Part shown: piece after piece, positions 18,501 to 26,980 of the stretch
Layout of the letters: each line of letters starts with the position of its first letter
Position numbering within the stretch: the first letter of the stretch is position 1
Source of the DNA: JBMYZL01 sp049610385
Lineage (GTDB): Bacteria; Bacteroidota; Bacteroidia; Flavobacteriales_D; Sanyastnellaceae
Direction: 5' to 3'
Length of the DNA stretch: 64,000 bases
Assembly (NCBI GenBank): GCA_049610385.1
Contig: JBMYZL010000001.1
Location: 124,001-188,000, forward strand
Position numbers and translations under genes: made by a program
The notes under the pieces: model-generated
Seen by the model: the letters and a program-made list of their open reading frames with translations, nothing else
What the model was told of the DNA's origin: nothing
Databases searched by the model: none

Positions 18501-19875
18501 ATTTGGGTTGAAAAGCTTGGATGCCCAAGCGGTGAAGGGTTGGGGCTCGGTTCAACAAGACTGGATGGCCTTTCATCACGTTTTCCAAAATATCCCAAAC
18601 CACGGGATCCTTGGAATCCACAATCTTTTTGGCCGACTTGACAGTCTTGACAATGCCGCGCTCAATCATTTTCCGAATGATGAACGGCTTGTACAGCTCT
18701 GCCGCCATGTTCTTGGGCAAACCGCACTCATGCAACTTTAAGTCTGGTCCCACGACAATAACGGAACGGGCAGAATAATCTACACGCTTACCCAAGAGGT
18801 TTTGACGAAAACGTCCTTGTTTCCCTTTTAGACTATCAGAGAGCGACTTCAGAGGGCGATTGCTCTCTGTCTTCACGGCACTCGATTTTCTGCTGTTGTC
18901 AAAGAGGCTGTCCACGGCTTCTTGCAACATGCGCTTCTCATTGCGAAGAATGACCTCGGGGGCCTTGATCTCCACCAGGCGCTTCAAACGATTGTTTCGA
19001 ATGATTACGCGGCGGTAAAGATCATTCAAATCCGAAGTGGCAAATCTTCCACCATCCAAGGGAACCAAAGGACGCAATTCTGGTGGAATCACCGGAACAA
19101 CCTTGACAATCATCCATTCTGGTCGGTTCTCAATTCGGCTGTTGGCATCACGGAGCGATTCGACCACTTGCAGACGCTTCAAGGCTTCGGATTTCCGCTG
19201 CTGAGATGTTTCCGTGTTCGCTTTGTGACGAAGTTCATAACTCAACTCATCCAAATCCAAGCCCTGCAACATGTCGTGCAAAGCCTCTGCGCCCATTTTG
19301 GCGATAAATTTATTGGGATCCTTGTCGTCGAGGTACTGATTCTCCTTTGGCAAAGCCTCCATGATATCGAGGTACTCTTCTTCTGTCAAGAAATCATTGA
19401 CCTGAAGTTCAGCTTCTTCTGGGCCCTTGGCAATGCCAGGTTGGATGACCACATACCGCTCATAATAAATGATCTGATCCAACTTCTTCGAGGGAAGGCC
19501 CAGGAGGTAGCCAATCTTGTTGGGCAAGCTCTTGAAGTACCAGATGTGCGCAACTGGAACCACCAATTGGATGTGTCCCATGCGCTCACGACGCACTTTT
19601 TTCTCTGTGACTTCAACACCGCAACGATCACAAACGATTCCTTTGTATCGAATGCGCTTGTATTTGCCACAGTGGCATTCAAAATCCTTGACTGGGCCAA
19701 AGATCCGCTCACAAAACAATCCATCTCGCTCCGGCTTGTATGTCCGGTAGTTGATGGTCTCAGGCTTGAGAACTTCCCCATGTGATTGCTCCAGAATCAT
19801 TTCAGGCGATGCCAATGAAATGGTAATGGTGTTGAAATCGCTGGAAAGTTGCTTGGGGTTTTTTTGAGTGAACAT
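15571..19875 (-). CDS. rpoC: DNA-directed RNA polymerase subunit beta'
   Basis: 1434-residue beta' subunit of RNA polymerase. Visible landmarks are the N-terminal zinc ribbon CHCGKYKRIRYKGIVCDRC, the active-site NADFDGDQMAVH (three Mg-binding Asp) near residue 475, the bridge-helix/trigger-loop region with GEPGTQLTLRTFHVGG, and the second zinc site with TCESPQGVCAKCYGR. The ATG at 19875 (MFTQKNPKQ) is preferred, 14 bases after the rpoB stop; an in-frame TTG at 19893 would overlap rpoB by four bases. Last gene of the ribosomal/RNA polymerase cluster and closed by a strong terminator. Confidence 0.98.
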   Translation of the reverse strand: MFTQKNPKQLSSDFNTITISLASPEMILEQSHGEVLKPETINYRTYKPERDGLFCERIFGPVKDFECHCGKYKRIRYKGIVCDRCGVEVTEKKVRRERMGHIQLVVPVAHIWYFKSLPNKIGYLLGLPSKKLDQIIYYERYVVIQPGIAKGPEEAELQVNDFLTEEEYLDIMEALPKENQYLDDKDPNKFIAKMGAEALHDMLQGLDLDELSYELRHKANTETSQQRKSEALKRLQVVESLRDANSRIENRPEWMIVKVVPVIPPELRPLVPLDGGRFATSDLNDLYRRVIIRNNRLKRLVEIKAPEVILRNEKRMLQEAVDSLFDNSRKSSAVKTESNRPLKSLSDSLKGKQGRFRQNLLGKRVDYSARSVIVVGPDLKLHECGLPKNMAAELYKPFIIRKMIERGIVKTVKSAKKIVDSKDPVVWDILENVMKGHPVLLNRAPTLHRLGIQAFQPKLIEGKAIQLHPLACTAFNADFDGDQMAVHLPLGSAAILEAQLLMLASHNILNPANGAPIAVPSQDMVLGLYYITKERKSTPEMVVKGEGMACYSPEEVRIAYQEGQLDLHAAIKMRYINGEGEASIIDTTCGRVLFNEFVPIEAGYINELLTKKSLRGIISHVLNCTSVPRAAQFLDDIKNLGFSMAFKGGLSFNLNDVIIPPEKDKLVDQATQQVAEVMENYNMGLITNNERYNQIIDIWTHTNSRLTNILMDRIETDRQGFNSIYMMMHSGARGSKEQIRQLSGMRGLMAKPQKSSATGGQDIIENPILSNFKEGLSILEYFISTHGARKGLADTALKTADAGYLTRRLVDVAQDVIITEEDCLSLRGVMATPLRKNDEIVEGIGDRIEGRVTVNDIVHPVSGDVLVPSGDEVTPQLAKIVESAGVDEVEVRSVLTCESPQGVCAKCYGRNLATARMVQVGEAVGVIAAQSIGEPGTQLTLRTFHVGGTASKISDENQITVKFDGVVEIDDLREVTRVNQEGEKEVVVVSRSAEFKVIDPETNVALSTTILPYGSVLKKFTGDKISKGDSICTWDPYNNVIISEEAGPIQFEMIEEGVTYREELDEQTGFREIVITETKDKKKNPAILVMGKKKEVLKTYSLPVGAHLSVQEGDKATVGQILCKIPRVAGKSGDITGGLPRVTELFEARNPSNPAVVSQVDGIVSYGKIKRGNREIIVESRMGDKYKYLVPLSKHILVQDSDFIRAGMPLSDGAITPNDILDIMGPTAVQEYIVNEIQDVYRLQGVKINDKHFEVIVRQMMKKVIIEDPGDTRFLEKQLAEKSDFMQENDRIFGMVVITDAGETDELRVGQMVSARRLRDVNSSLRRRDMNLAEGRDAIPATARPLLQGITRASLQTKSFISAASFQETTKVLNEAAVSGKQDFLLGLKENVIVGHLIPAGTGTRAFTQTKVTTREELEEVVEAQKVVEASTEF

Positions 19876-19889
19876 GTTGCTCTGTCTTA

Positions 19890-22800
19890 TCAATCAAGTG
19901 AAACGGTGAGGCCCAATCCACGCAATTCGTGGAGGAGGACATTGAAAGATTCTGGGATGCCTGGTGTCGGCATGACATCCCCCTTGACGATGCTTTCATA
20001 GGCTCGGGCCCGTCCATTGACATCGTCTGACTTTACAGTGAGGATTTCCTGCAAGATGTTCGCTGCACCAAATGCTTCGAGCGCCCAAACTTCCATCTCA
20101 CCAAATCGTTGACCACCAAATTGCGCCTTACCACCCAGCGGTTGCTGTGTGATAAGCGAGTATGGACCAATCGATCTGGCGTGCATTTTGTCATCCACCA
20201 TGTGACTCAACTTGATCATGTAGATCACGCCGACCGTTGCCGGCTGGTCGAAGCGTTCGCCAGTACCACCATCATACAAATAGCTCACACCACATTCAGG
20301 CACGCCGGCCTCAGAGGTGATCTCTGTGATTTGATCCAAAGTGGCACCATCGAAAATCGGAGTGGCATACGTCCTTCCCAACTTCTGGCCAGCCCACCCC
20401 AAAACGGTTTCATAAATCTGTCCGAGGTTCATCCGCGAGGGTACACCCAATGGATTCAGAACAATATCTACAGGGGTTCCATCCTCCAAGAATGGCATGT
20501 CCTCTGCACGAACAATCTTGGCCACGATGCCCTTGTTTCCGTGCCGTCCAGCCATTTTATCCCCCACTTTCAGCTTGCGTTTCTTCGCGACATAAACTTT
20601 CGCCAGTTTGACGATGCCCGTTGGGAGTTCATCACCGACGGTTACTTGAAATTTTTTCCGCTTGTAAGATCCAAGGAGATCGTTGTATTTCAAGTGGTAA
20701 TTGTGGACCAATCGACGAACCAAAGAATTGGTATGCTCATCTCGAACCCATCCATCACTGTTGATGGTTTGGTAATCCAAGCTGGACAAAACCCGTTGGG
20801 TGAACTTCACTCCTTTTTTCACCTGCTCTTCTTTGTAGTAGTTGCTGACTCCTTGGCAAACCTTACTGCCAACAAGCTTCATCAACTTGTCCACCAGAAC
20901 CTTCTTCAGGTCAGCTGCTTCTGCATCAAACTCCTTGTCGATGCGCTCCAAAATGGCTTTGTCTGCTGCCTTTGACTTCCGGTCCTTGATGGCTCGGCTG
21001 AACAACTTCTTGTCAATCACTACCCCGTATCCACTGGGTGGCATTTTCAAAGAAGCGTCCTTGACATCTCCTGCTTTGTCACCAAATATGGCGCGCAAGA
21101 GTTTTTCCTCTGGACTCGGATCGGATTCACCTTTTGGTGTGATTTTACCGATCAGGATGTCTCCCTCTTTCACCTCCGCACCCACGCGAATCAATCCATG
21201 TTCGTCAAGATCCTTGGTGGCCTCCTCACTGACATTGGGGATGTCACTCGTGAGCTCCTCAATGCCTCGCTTGGTGTCACGTACTTCCAATACGTACTCG
21301 TCAATGTGCAAGGAAGTGAAGACGTCCTCTCGCACCACCCGCTCAGAAATCACGATGGCATCCTCAAAGTTGTACCCTTTCCATGGCATAAAGGCCACCT
21401 TCATGTTTTGCCCCAACGCCAACTCACCTGCTTGTGTGGAATAACCTTCCACCAAAACTTGACCTTTACTGACCTGGTCACCCTTAGCCACGATGGGCTT
21501 CAGGTTCATACAAGTGCCTTGGTTCGTGCGCTTGAACTTCGTCAATGGATAGATTGATACATCGCTATCAAAAGACACCAACTGATCCATCTCATCCATG
21601 TCATACTTCAAATGGATTTCATTGGCGTCGACATAGTCCACAACACCGTTCGCTTCAGCCCGAAGCAAAACACGAGAGTCCTCAGCCACCGATTTCTCCA
21701 AACCAGTTCCCACAATCGGAGCTGCAGGTCGAATCAATGGAACAGCCTGACGCATCATGTTTGATCCCATCAGGGCACGGTTTGCATCGTCATGCTCCAA
21801 GAAAGGAATCAATGATGCTGCGATGGAAGCAATCTGATTGGGCGCAACATCCATGAAATGTAATTCTCCTGGCTGAACCTGCGGGAAGTCCCCTTCCAAT
21901 CGGGCTTTGACAATTGCGTTTTCAAAATTCCCATCCTTGGAGATTGGGGCATTTGCCTGCGCAATCAGATTTGAATCTTCATCCTCTGCCGACAAGTAAA
22001 CAATGTCATTCGTCACCTTGCCATCCTCCACCTTGCGGTAGGGAGTTTCAATGAAGCCCAAGCGATTCACCTTGGCGTAAACGCACAAAGAACTGATCAA
22101 TCCGATGTTCGGACCTTCCGGCGTTTCAATGGTACACAACCGGCCATAGTGTGTGTAATGCACGTCACGCACCTCAAAACCTGCTCGCTCCCTGGACAAA
22201 CCACCAGGGCCGAGGGCAGAAATTCTGCGTTTGTTGGTCACCTCACTCAATGGATTGGTTTGATCCATGAATTGAGACAACTGGTTGGTGCCAAAGAAGC
22301 TGTTGATGACCGAACTCAACGTTTTCGCGTTGATCAAATCTGTCGGAGTAAAGACTTCGTTGTCACGAACATTCATGCGCTCACGAATGGTCCTGGCCAT
22401 TCGAGCCAAACCGACACCAAATTGATTGTAAAGCTGCTCACCCACAGTTCGGATACGCCGGTTGCTGAGGTGATCGATGTCATCCACATCTGCATTTGAA
22501 TTCACCAAGTCCAACAAATACTTGATGATTTTCAAAATGTCATCCTTGGTCAACGTCCGATCTTGAACAGCATCTTCAATGCCCAATTTGCGGTTGATCC
22601 GGAAACGTCCAACCTCTCCCAAGTCATAACGCTGTTCTGAGAAGAACAATTTGTCAATCACGCCACGAGCCGTTTCCAAATCTGGTGGCTCGGCGTTCCG
22701 CAACTGACGATAAATATATTCCACAGCCTCTTTCTCGCTGTTCGAGCTGTCCTTTTGAAGGGTGTTATAAATGATGGCATAATCTGCCTGATTGATCTCT

Positions 22801-23699
22801 TCCTTGTGAAGGATGATGCTCTTGACCCCGGCATCAATGATCAATTCCATATGCTCCTTCTCGAGAATGGTCTCTCGATCCAGCACCACTTCATTTCTTT
22901 CGATGGACACCACTTCACCTGTGTCTTCATCCACAAAGTCCTCAATCCATGTCTTTAAAACTCGCGCTGCCAAACGGCGGCCGATTACCCGCTTTAATCC
23001 GGCCTTGCTGACCTTGATTTCATCTGCGAGGTCAAAAATGTCCAAAATATCACGATCGGTTTCATAGCCGATTGCCCTTAACAAGGTAGTCACCGGCAAT
23101 TTTTTCTTCCGATCGATGTAAGCGTACATCACGCTGTTGATATCTGTAGCAAATTCAATCCATGATCCCTTGAATGGAATGATTCGAGCACTGTACAACT
23201 TGGTTCCATTGGCATGGCGGCTTTGGCCAAAGAACACACCCGGTGAACGATGCAGTTGATTTACAATCACACGCTCTGCTCCATTGATAACAAAGGAGCC
23301 TTGGGGGGTCATGTAAGGAATTGTACCCAAATAGACATCCTGTACAATGGTTTCGAAATCCTCGTGCTCAGGATCTGTGCAATACAGTTTCAATTTGGCC
23401 TTCAGCGGAACGCTGTATGTCAAACCGCGCTCGATGCATTCTTCAATGCTGTATCGAGGGGGATCAATGAAATAGTCCAAGAATTCAAGGACAAATTGGT
23501 TCCGCGTGTCAGTAATGGGAAAGTTTTCACTGAAAACCTTGAAAAGGCCTTCAGATTCGCGATTTTCCGGATTGGTTTCCAACTGAAAGAACTCTTGGAA
23601 AGAGCGGAGCTGGATGTCGAGAAAATCAGGGTGAGACAGTGGCAACTCCACAGAAGAGAAGCTCATGCGCTCAGGATTCGGATGCTTCACCAGGGTCAT
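19890..23699 (-). CDS. rpoB: DNA-directed RNA polymerase subunit beta
   Basis: 1269-residue beta subunit. Landmarks include the rifampicin-pocket region FFGTNQLSQFMDQTNPLSE ... LGPGGLSRERAG, SLIPFLEHDDANRALMGSNMMRQAVPL, and the C-terminal GRHGNKG and QPLGGKAQFGGQRFGEMEVWALEA clamp segments. The length is typical of Bacteroidota. The start MTLVKHPNPERMSF is well placed, 119 bases after rplL; a 15-bp terminator hairpin lies in that gap, so rpoBC output is probably lower than that of the ribosomal genes. Confidence 0.98.
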   Translation of the reverse strand: MTLVKHPNPERMSFSSVELPLSHPDFLDIQLRSFQEFFQLETNPENRESEGLFKVFSENFPITDTRNQFVLEFLDYFIDPPRYSIEECIERGLTYSVPLKAKLKLYCTDPEHEDFETIVQDVYLGTIPYMTPQGSFVINGAERVIVNQLHRSPGVFFGQSRHANGTKLYSARIIPFKGSWIEFATDINSVMYAYIDRKKKLPVTTLLRAIGYETDRDILDIFDLADEIKVSKAGLKRVIGRRLAARVLKTWIEDFVDEDTGEVVSIERNEVVLDRETILEKEHMELIIDAGVKSIILHKEEINQADYAIIYNTLQKDSSNSEKEAVEYIYRQLRNAEPPDLETARGVIDKLFFSEQRYDLGEVGRFRINRKLGIEDAVQDRTLTKDDILKIIKYLLDLVNSNADVDDIDHLSNRRIRTVGEQLYNQFGVGLARMARTIRERMNVRDNEVFTPTDLINAKTLSSVINSFFGTNQLSQFMDQTNPLSEVTNKRRISALGPGGLSRERAGFEVRDVHYTHYGRLCTIETPEGPNIGLISSLCVYAKVNRLGFIETPYRKVEDGKVTNDIVYLSAEDEDSNLIAQANAPISKDGNFENAIVKARLEGDFPQVQPGELHFMDVAPNQIASIAASLIPFLEHDDANRALMGSNMMRQAVPLIRPAAPIVGTGLEKSVAEDSRVLLRAEANGVVDYVDANEIHLKYDMDEMDQLVSFDSDVSIYPLTKFKRTNQGTCMNLKPIVAKGDQVSKGQVLVEGYSTQAGELALGQNMKVAFMPWKGYNFEDAIVISERVVREDVFTSLHIDEYVLEVRDTKRGIEELTSDIPNVSEEATKDLDEHGLIRVGAEVKEGDILIGKITPKGESDPSPEEKLLRAIFGDKAGDVKDASLKMPPSGYGVVIDKKLFSRAIKDRKSKAADKAILERIDKEFDAEAADLKKVLVDKLMKLVGSKVCQGVSNYYKEEQVKKGVKFTQRVLSSLDYQTINSDGWVRDEHTNSLVRRLVHNYHLKYNDLLGSYKRKKFQVTVGDELPTGIVKLAKVYVAKKRKLKVGDKMAGRHGNKGIVAKIVRAEDMPFLEDGTPVDIVLNPLGVPSRMNLGQIYETVLGWAGQKLGRTYATPIFDGATLDQITEITSEAGVPECGVSYLYDGGTGERFDQPATVGVIYMIKLSHMVDDKMHARSIGPYSLITQQPLGGKAQFGGQRFGEMEVWALEAFGAANILQEILTVKSDDVNGRARAYESIVKGDVMPTPGIPESFNVLLHELRGLGLTVSLD

Positions 23700-23754
23700 G
23701 GTGCGAGGGGTTCAGTAGTGAGAACAGACGATGGGGTGCAGGTTTTTTCAAGGC

Positions 23755-23795
23755 AAAAAGGGTCTAGGCGAGGACCTGCATCCTCACCTAGACCC
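23755..23795 (-). terminator. Strong hairpin terminator/attenuator between rplL and rpoB
   Basis: Minus-strand stem of 15 pairs (23795-23781 with 23774-23760, one G-U wobble) around a 6-base loop, directly followed by TTTTTG. It lies 24 bases after the rplL stop. Position and shape match an intrinsic terminator or attenuator that splits ribosomal protein from RNA polymerase expression, as known between rplL and rpoB in E. coli. Confidence 0.85.
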
Positions 23796-23818
23796 GCTTC
23801 CGTTAGCTGGAAGTCGGC

Positions 23819-24196
23819 TTACTTGAGCTCGACTTCAGCACCGGCTTCCTCAAGTTGCTTTTTCAGTGCTTCGGCTTCGTCCTTAGCAACACCTTCCTTC
23901 AAAGGAGATGGTGCGCTGTCAACGATTTCCTTAGCCTCTTTCAAGCCGAGACCGGTCAATTCCTTCACCGCCTTCACAACTGCGAGTTTCGCAGATCCAG
24001 CAGATGTCAAAATCACATCGAATTCAGTTTTCTCTTCAGCACCGCCTGCGTCACCGCCTGCGGCAGGACCAGCAACAGCGACTGCTGCAGCTGCGGGCTC
24101 AATGCCATAATCGTCCTTCAAGATACCAGCCAATTCGTTCACCTCCTTCACAGTGAGATTGACGAGGGCTTCGGCCATTTCTTTTAAATCAGCCAT
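23819..24196 (-). CDS. rplL: 50S ribosomal protein bL12 (L7/L12)
   Basis: 125-residue stalk protein. The N-terminal dimerisation helix region (MADLKEMAEALVNLTVKEVNELAGIL), an Ala/Gly-rich hinge (PAAAAVAVAGPAAGGDAGG) and the globular C-terminal domain with EKTEFDVILTSAG, KLAVVKAVKELTGLGLKEAKE and VDSAPSPLKEGV are all present. It recruits translation factors to the ribosome with bL10. Follows rplJ by 47 bases and is followed by the terminator hairpin before rpoB. Confidence 0.98.
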   Translation of the reverse strand: MADLKEMAEALVNLTVKEVNELAGILKDDYGIEPAAAAVAVAGPAAGGDAGGAEEKTEFDVILTSAGSAKLAVVKAVKELTGLGLKEAKEIVDSAPSPLKEGVAKDEAEALKKQLEEAGAEVELK

Positions 24197-24243
24197 GATG
24201 TTTGTGTATAAAAGTTATTCTTTAATTGATAAGATGATGAAAA

Positions 24244-24768
24244 TTACCCTTCACGTTCGGACAATGCCTTGACCAAACCAGAAAGTGTATTTCCTCCAGA
24301 TTGCAATGAGCCCAAAACATTCTTCGCAGGAGATTGCAGCAGAGCCACAACTTCCGCAATGAGTTCATCCTTGGACTTGATTGCTGTCAGTGCTTCCAAA
24401 TGGTTTGCACCCACATAGCAAGCTTCTTCGACGTATGCTGCTTTCAGAGCGACTTGCTCTTCCTTTTTGTTGAAGTCCTTCAACACCTTTGCAGGCGCAT
24501 TACCGACTTCGCCCAACAACATCACCGTTTGGCCTTTCAGAACATCATACAGTTCACTGTAATCCTTTCCTTCTACACGCTCCATTGCCTTGCGCAACAA
24601 CGTGTTTTTGACCATTCGAATGCCAATGTTGTTTTTGTAGCACTCCCTGCGGAAGGCCGTTGTTGACTCAGAGTCCATGCCAGAGGCATCGGTCAAGTAA
24701 ACAACAGGCTGTTCCACCAACACTTGGGTGAGCTCTTCAATCATTTGATCTTTCTCTGCACGAGTCAT
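24244..24768 (-). CDS. rplJ: 50S ribosomal protein uL10
   Basis: 174-residue stalk base protein that binds 23S rRNA and carries bL12 dimers on its C-terminal helix. The N-terminal half (MTRAEKDQMIEELTQVL, VYLTDASGMDSE, FRRECYKNNIGIRMVKNTLL) and the C-terminal LQSPAKNVLGSLQSGG are characteristic. In other bacteria the L10-L12 complex represses its own mRNA leader; the 20-base gap to rplA leaves little room for a leader here, so such control would have to act elsewhere. Confidence 0.97.
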   Translation of the reverse strand: MTRAEKDQMIEELTQVLVEQPVVYLTDASGMDSESTTAFRRECYKNNIGIRMVKNTLLRKAMERVEGKDYSELYDVLKGQTVMLLGEVGNAPAKVLKDFNKKEEQVALKAAYVEEACYVGANHLEALTAIKSKDELIAEVVALLQSPAKNVLGSLQSGGNTLSGLVKALSEREG

Positions 24769-24788
24769 GAGTTCTCAGTGTTTGGGAA

Positions 24789-25484
24789 TTATACCGTTGC
24801 CGATTTTTGTTCAACGCGGATTCCGGGTCCCATGGTTGAGCTCAAGGTGATGCTCATCATGTAGGTTCCCTTCGCAGAAGCAGGCTTCAATTTCATCAAA
24901 GTGGTCAAAACTTCTTGGGCATTATCCTTGAGCTTATCCGCCGAAAAGGAAACCTTTCCAACAGAGGCGTGAATAATCCCGTATTTGTCCACTTTGAAGT
25001 CAATCTTACCTGCCTTCACATCTTGTACAGCCTTTCCAACTTCCATGGTCACAGTGCCCGATTTGGGGTTCGGCATCAAGCCGCGTGGTCCGAGAACTCG
25101 GCCCAACGCCCCCACCTTGCCCATGACTTGGGGAGTGGTAATAATTACATCCACATCGGTCCATCCGTCCTTGATCTTTGCTACATACTCGTCGAGTCCC
25201 ACATGATCAGCACCGGCGTCCTTTGCCTCCTGCTCTTTGTCAGGATTGCAGAGAACCAATACGCGGACATTTTTTCCTGAGCCGTGAGGCAAGGAAACAG
25301 TGCCACGCACCATTTGGTTTGCTTTACGAGGGTCTACGCCGAGTCGCACCGCCAAGTCCACGGAAGCGTCGAATTTCGTCTTCGAGAACTCCTTCACGAG
25401 TGAAGAAGCCTCTTCCAACGAATACACCTTGTCGGCGTCAAACTTTTCCGCAATGGCCTTCTGGTTCTTTGTTAATCGTCCCAT
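24789..25484 (-). CDS. rplA: 50S ribosomal protein uL1
   Basis: 231-residue protein of the L1 stalk, which helps release deacylated tRNA from the E site. Signatures: TKFDASVDLAVRLGVDPRKANQMVRGTVSLPHG near the N-terminus and the conserved LGPRGLMPNPKSGTVT loop near residue 130. Co-transcribed with rplK (18-base gap); in E. coli L1 represses the rplK-rplA mRNA, which may hold here. Confidence 0.98.
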   Translation of the reverse strand: MGRLTKNQKAIAEKFDADKVYSLEEASSLVKEFSKTKFDASVDLAVRLGVDPRKANQMVRGTVSLPHGSGKNVRVLVLCNPDKEQEAKDAGADHVGLDEYVAKIKDGWTDVDVIITTPQVMGKVGALGRVLGPRGLMPNPKSGTVTMEVGKAVQDVKAGKIDFKVDKYGIIHASVGKVSFSADKLKDNAQEVLTTLMKLKPASAKGTYMMSITLSSTMGPGIRVEQKSATV

Positions 25485-25502
25485 TTTGCGCGAATTGGTA
25501 GC

Positions 25503-25940
25503 TTAGAAAGGGCGTTCACCTTCGACAAGAAGTCCCATACTTCTCGCTGTTCCAGCAACCATCCGCATCGCGGATTCCACTGAGAAACAGTTCAAATCGG
25601 GCATCTTGTCTTCTGCTATTGCACGTACTTGGTCCCAATTGACTGAGCCTACCTTCTGACGATTGGATTCAGGTGAACCCTTCTTCAGCTTGGCAGCCTC
25701 CATCAACTGAACAGCGGCAGGAGCCGTTTTGATAATGAAATCAAACGATTTGTCTCCATACACCGTTATGACCACTGGAACGACTTTCCCCGCCTTGTCT
25801 TGGGTTCTTGCATTGAACTGCTTACAGAACTCCATGATGTTCACACCCTTGGCACCGAGAGCGGGTCCGACAGGGGGTGAGGGGTTTGCTGCTCCACCGC
25901 GAATTTGCAGTTTGATGAGTCCAGCTATTTCTTTAGCCAT
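25503..25940 (-). CDS. rplK: 50S ribosomal protein uL11
   Basis: 145-residue protein binding the GTPase-associated centre of 23S rRNA. The N-terminal domain (LQIRGGAANPSPPVGPALGAKGVNIMEFCKQFNA) includes the proline-rich hinge, and the C-terminal rRNA-binding domain ends EGTARSMG-like (AGTARSMGLLVEG). The Gly/Pro/Ala pattern is canonical. 86 bases separate it from nusG. Confidence 0.98.
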   Translation of the reverse strand: MAKEIAGLIKLQIRGGAANPSPPVGPALGAKGVNIMEFCKQFNARTQDKAGKVVPVVITVYGDKSFDFIIKTAPAAVQLMEAAKLKKGSPESNRQKVGSVNWDQVRAIAEDKMPDLNCFSVESAMRMVAGTARSMGLLVEGERPF

Positions 25941-26026
25941 GTTGATTTATATTGAACAGTCCATGACGCGTGCAAATGGGAAGCATTGAAAAGGACATTG
26001 CGACGATCCTGGCTGTCTGTTCCTGA

Positions 26027-26578
26027 TTATATTTCTTTTTCTACCTGAAGATATCCAAGTTCTACAGGGGTTTTTCGTCCAAAAATTTTGACCATCACCT
26101 TCAGCTTCTTTTTCTCCTCGTTCACTTCTTCGATGTTGCCATTGAAACCGTTGAATGGGCCATCTGTCACCTTGACCAACTCACCGACCTTAAAAGGAAT
26201 GTTGATTTCTTCCTCCGTGTCCTCGAGGTCATCAATTACACCCAAAATGCGATTGATTTCATGCTGTCGAACGGGCAAGGGTTCACCACGCTTTTCAGCG
26301 CCCAAAAACCCAATCACGCCCGTGGCGTTTCGCACAATGTGCGGAACCTCACCGACCAGTGCGGCTTCGATGTAAATGTAGCCGGGAAAAAGATTTCTTT
26401 CTTTGGACACTTTTTTTCCATTCCTGATTTGGAAAACCTTTTCCATGGGAATCAGAATTTGCCCAACGTAGTCTTGGAGACCTTCTGCAGCGATTTCAGT
26501 TTCCAAAGTGTCTTTGACCTTTTTCTCCTGACCGCTGATGGCCCTCACGACGTACCACTTTTTCTCAATATCCGACAT
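26027..26578 (-). CDS. nusG: Transcription elongation/antitermination factor NusG
   Basis: 183-residue NusG. The N-terminal NGN domain (KKWYVVRAISGQEKKVKDTLE, LFPGYIYIEAAL, VRNATGVIGFLG) binds RNA polymerase, and the C-terminal KOW domain (FKVGELVKVTDGPFNGFNGNIEEVNEEKKKLKV) contacts NusE or Rho. The start at MSDIEKKWY is used because the NGN domain begins there; a Met six codons upstream and a long open frame beyond it overlap secE. Lies 17 bases after the secE stop. Confidence 0.97.
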   Translation of the reverse strand: MSDIEKKWYVVRAISGQEKKVKDTLETEIAAEGLQDYVGQILIPMEKVFQIRNGKKVSKERNLFPGYIYIEAALVGEVPHIVRNATGVIGFLGAEKRGEPLPVRQHEINRILGVIDDLEDTEEEINIPFKVGELVKVTDGPFNGFNGNIEEVNEEKKKLKVMVKIFGRKTPVELGYLQVEKEI

Positions 26579-26595
26579 TTGGCTGATTTGTATCA

Positions 26596-26814
26596 TCAGA
26601 GCACTTCGTAAATCAAGCCAATCACTCCCCTCCAAATTGAATCTCCGGCATTCACGCCAAAAGCCCAATCCATCACAAACACGATTCCGGCAATCAACAA
26701 AGAGGCCACAAAAACGAGAACGGACGATCCTTGCAATTCTTTCCACGAGGGCCAAGTCACTTTTGTAACCAATTCCTCATAAGCGTCCTGAAAATACTCT
26801 GTGATTTGAGACAT
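26596..26814 (-). CDS. secE: Preprotein translocase subunit SecE
   Basis: 72-residue SecE, the small essential partner of SecY. An amphipathic N-terminal part (ITEYFQDAYEELVTKVTWPSWKELQ, with the conserved VTWPSxxE box) precedes one membrane helix (SSVLVFVASLLIAGIVFVMDWAFG). The ATG at 26814 fits the family; it begins 23 bases downstream of the tRNA-Trp 3' end, as in many bacteria. Confidence 0.95.
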   Translation of the reverse strand: MSQITEYFQDAYEELVTKVTWPSWKELQGSSVLVFVASLLIAGIVFVMDWAFGVNAGDSIWRGVIGLIYEVL

Positions 26815-26837
26815 GTGTTTCAAGGTTTTTTTTTGTG

Positions 26838-26910
26838 CACGGGCGGCAGGACTCGAACCTGCAACCAATGGTTTTGGAGACCACTACTCTGCCAATTGAG
26901 CTACGCCCGT
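26838..26910 (-). tRNA. tRNA-Trp (anticodon CCA)
   Basis: Cloverleaf reads on the minus strand: acceptor ACGGGCG/CGCCCGT with discriminator G, D-arm AGCTCAATTGG, anticodon loop with CCA, T-arm GGTTCGAACC. It sits between tuf and secE. CCA is not encoded directly after the discriminator base. Confidence 0.95.
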
Positions 26911-26922
26911 ATAGATGGGAAA

Positions 26923-26953
26923 AGAAGGCACACCCAAAATGGATGAGCCTTCT
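26923..26953 (-). terminator. Weak terminator downstream of tuf
   Basis: On the minus strand AGAAGGC pairs with GCCTTCT across a 17-base loop and is followed by TTTCCC. It lies between the tuf stop and the tRNA-Trp gene. The short T-tract suggests partial termination. Confidence 0.55.
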
Positions 26954-26980
26954 TCCCCTGAATTCAAGTTTTCGGGCCGA

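Noticed and set aside
18922..19785. A 287-codon plus-strand frame inside rpoC
   Set aside because: Antisense shadow of a highly conserved gene; the translation has no family resemblance.
26579..26755. N-terminal extension of NusG
   Set aside because: The extension overlaps secE out of frame and is not part of the NGN domain.
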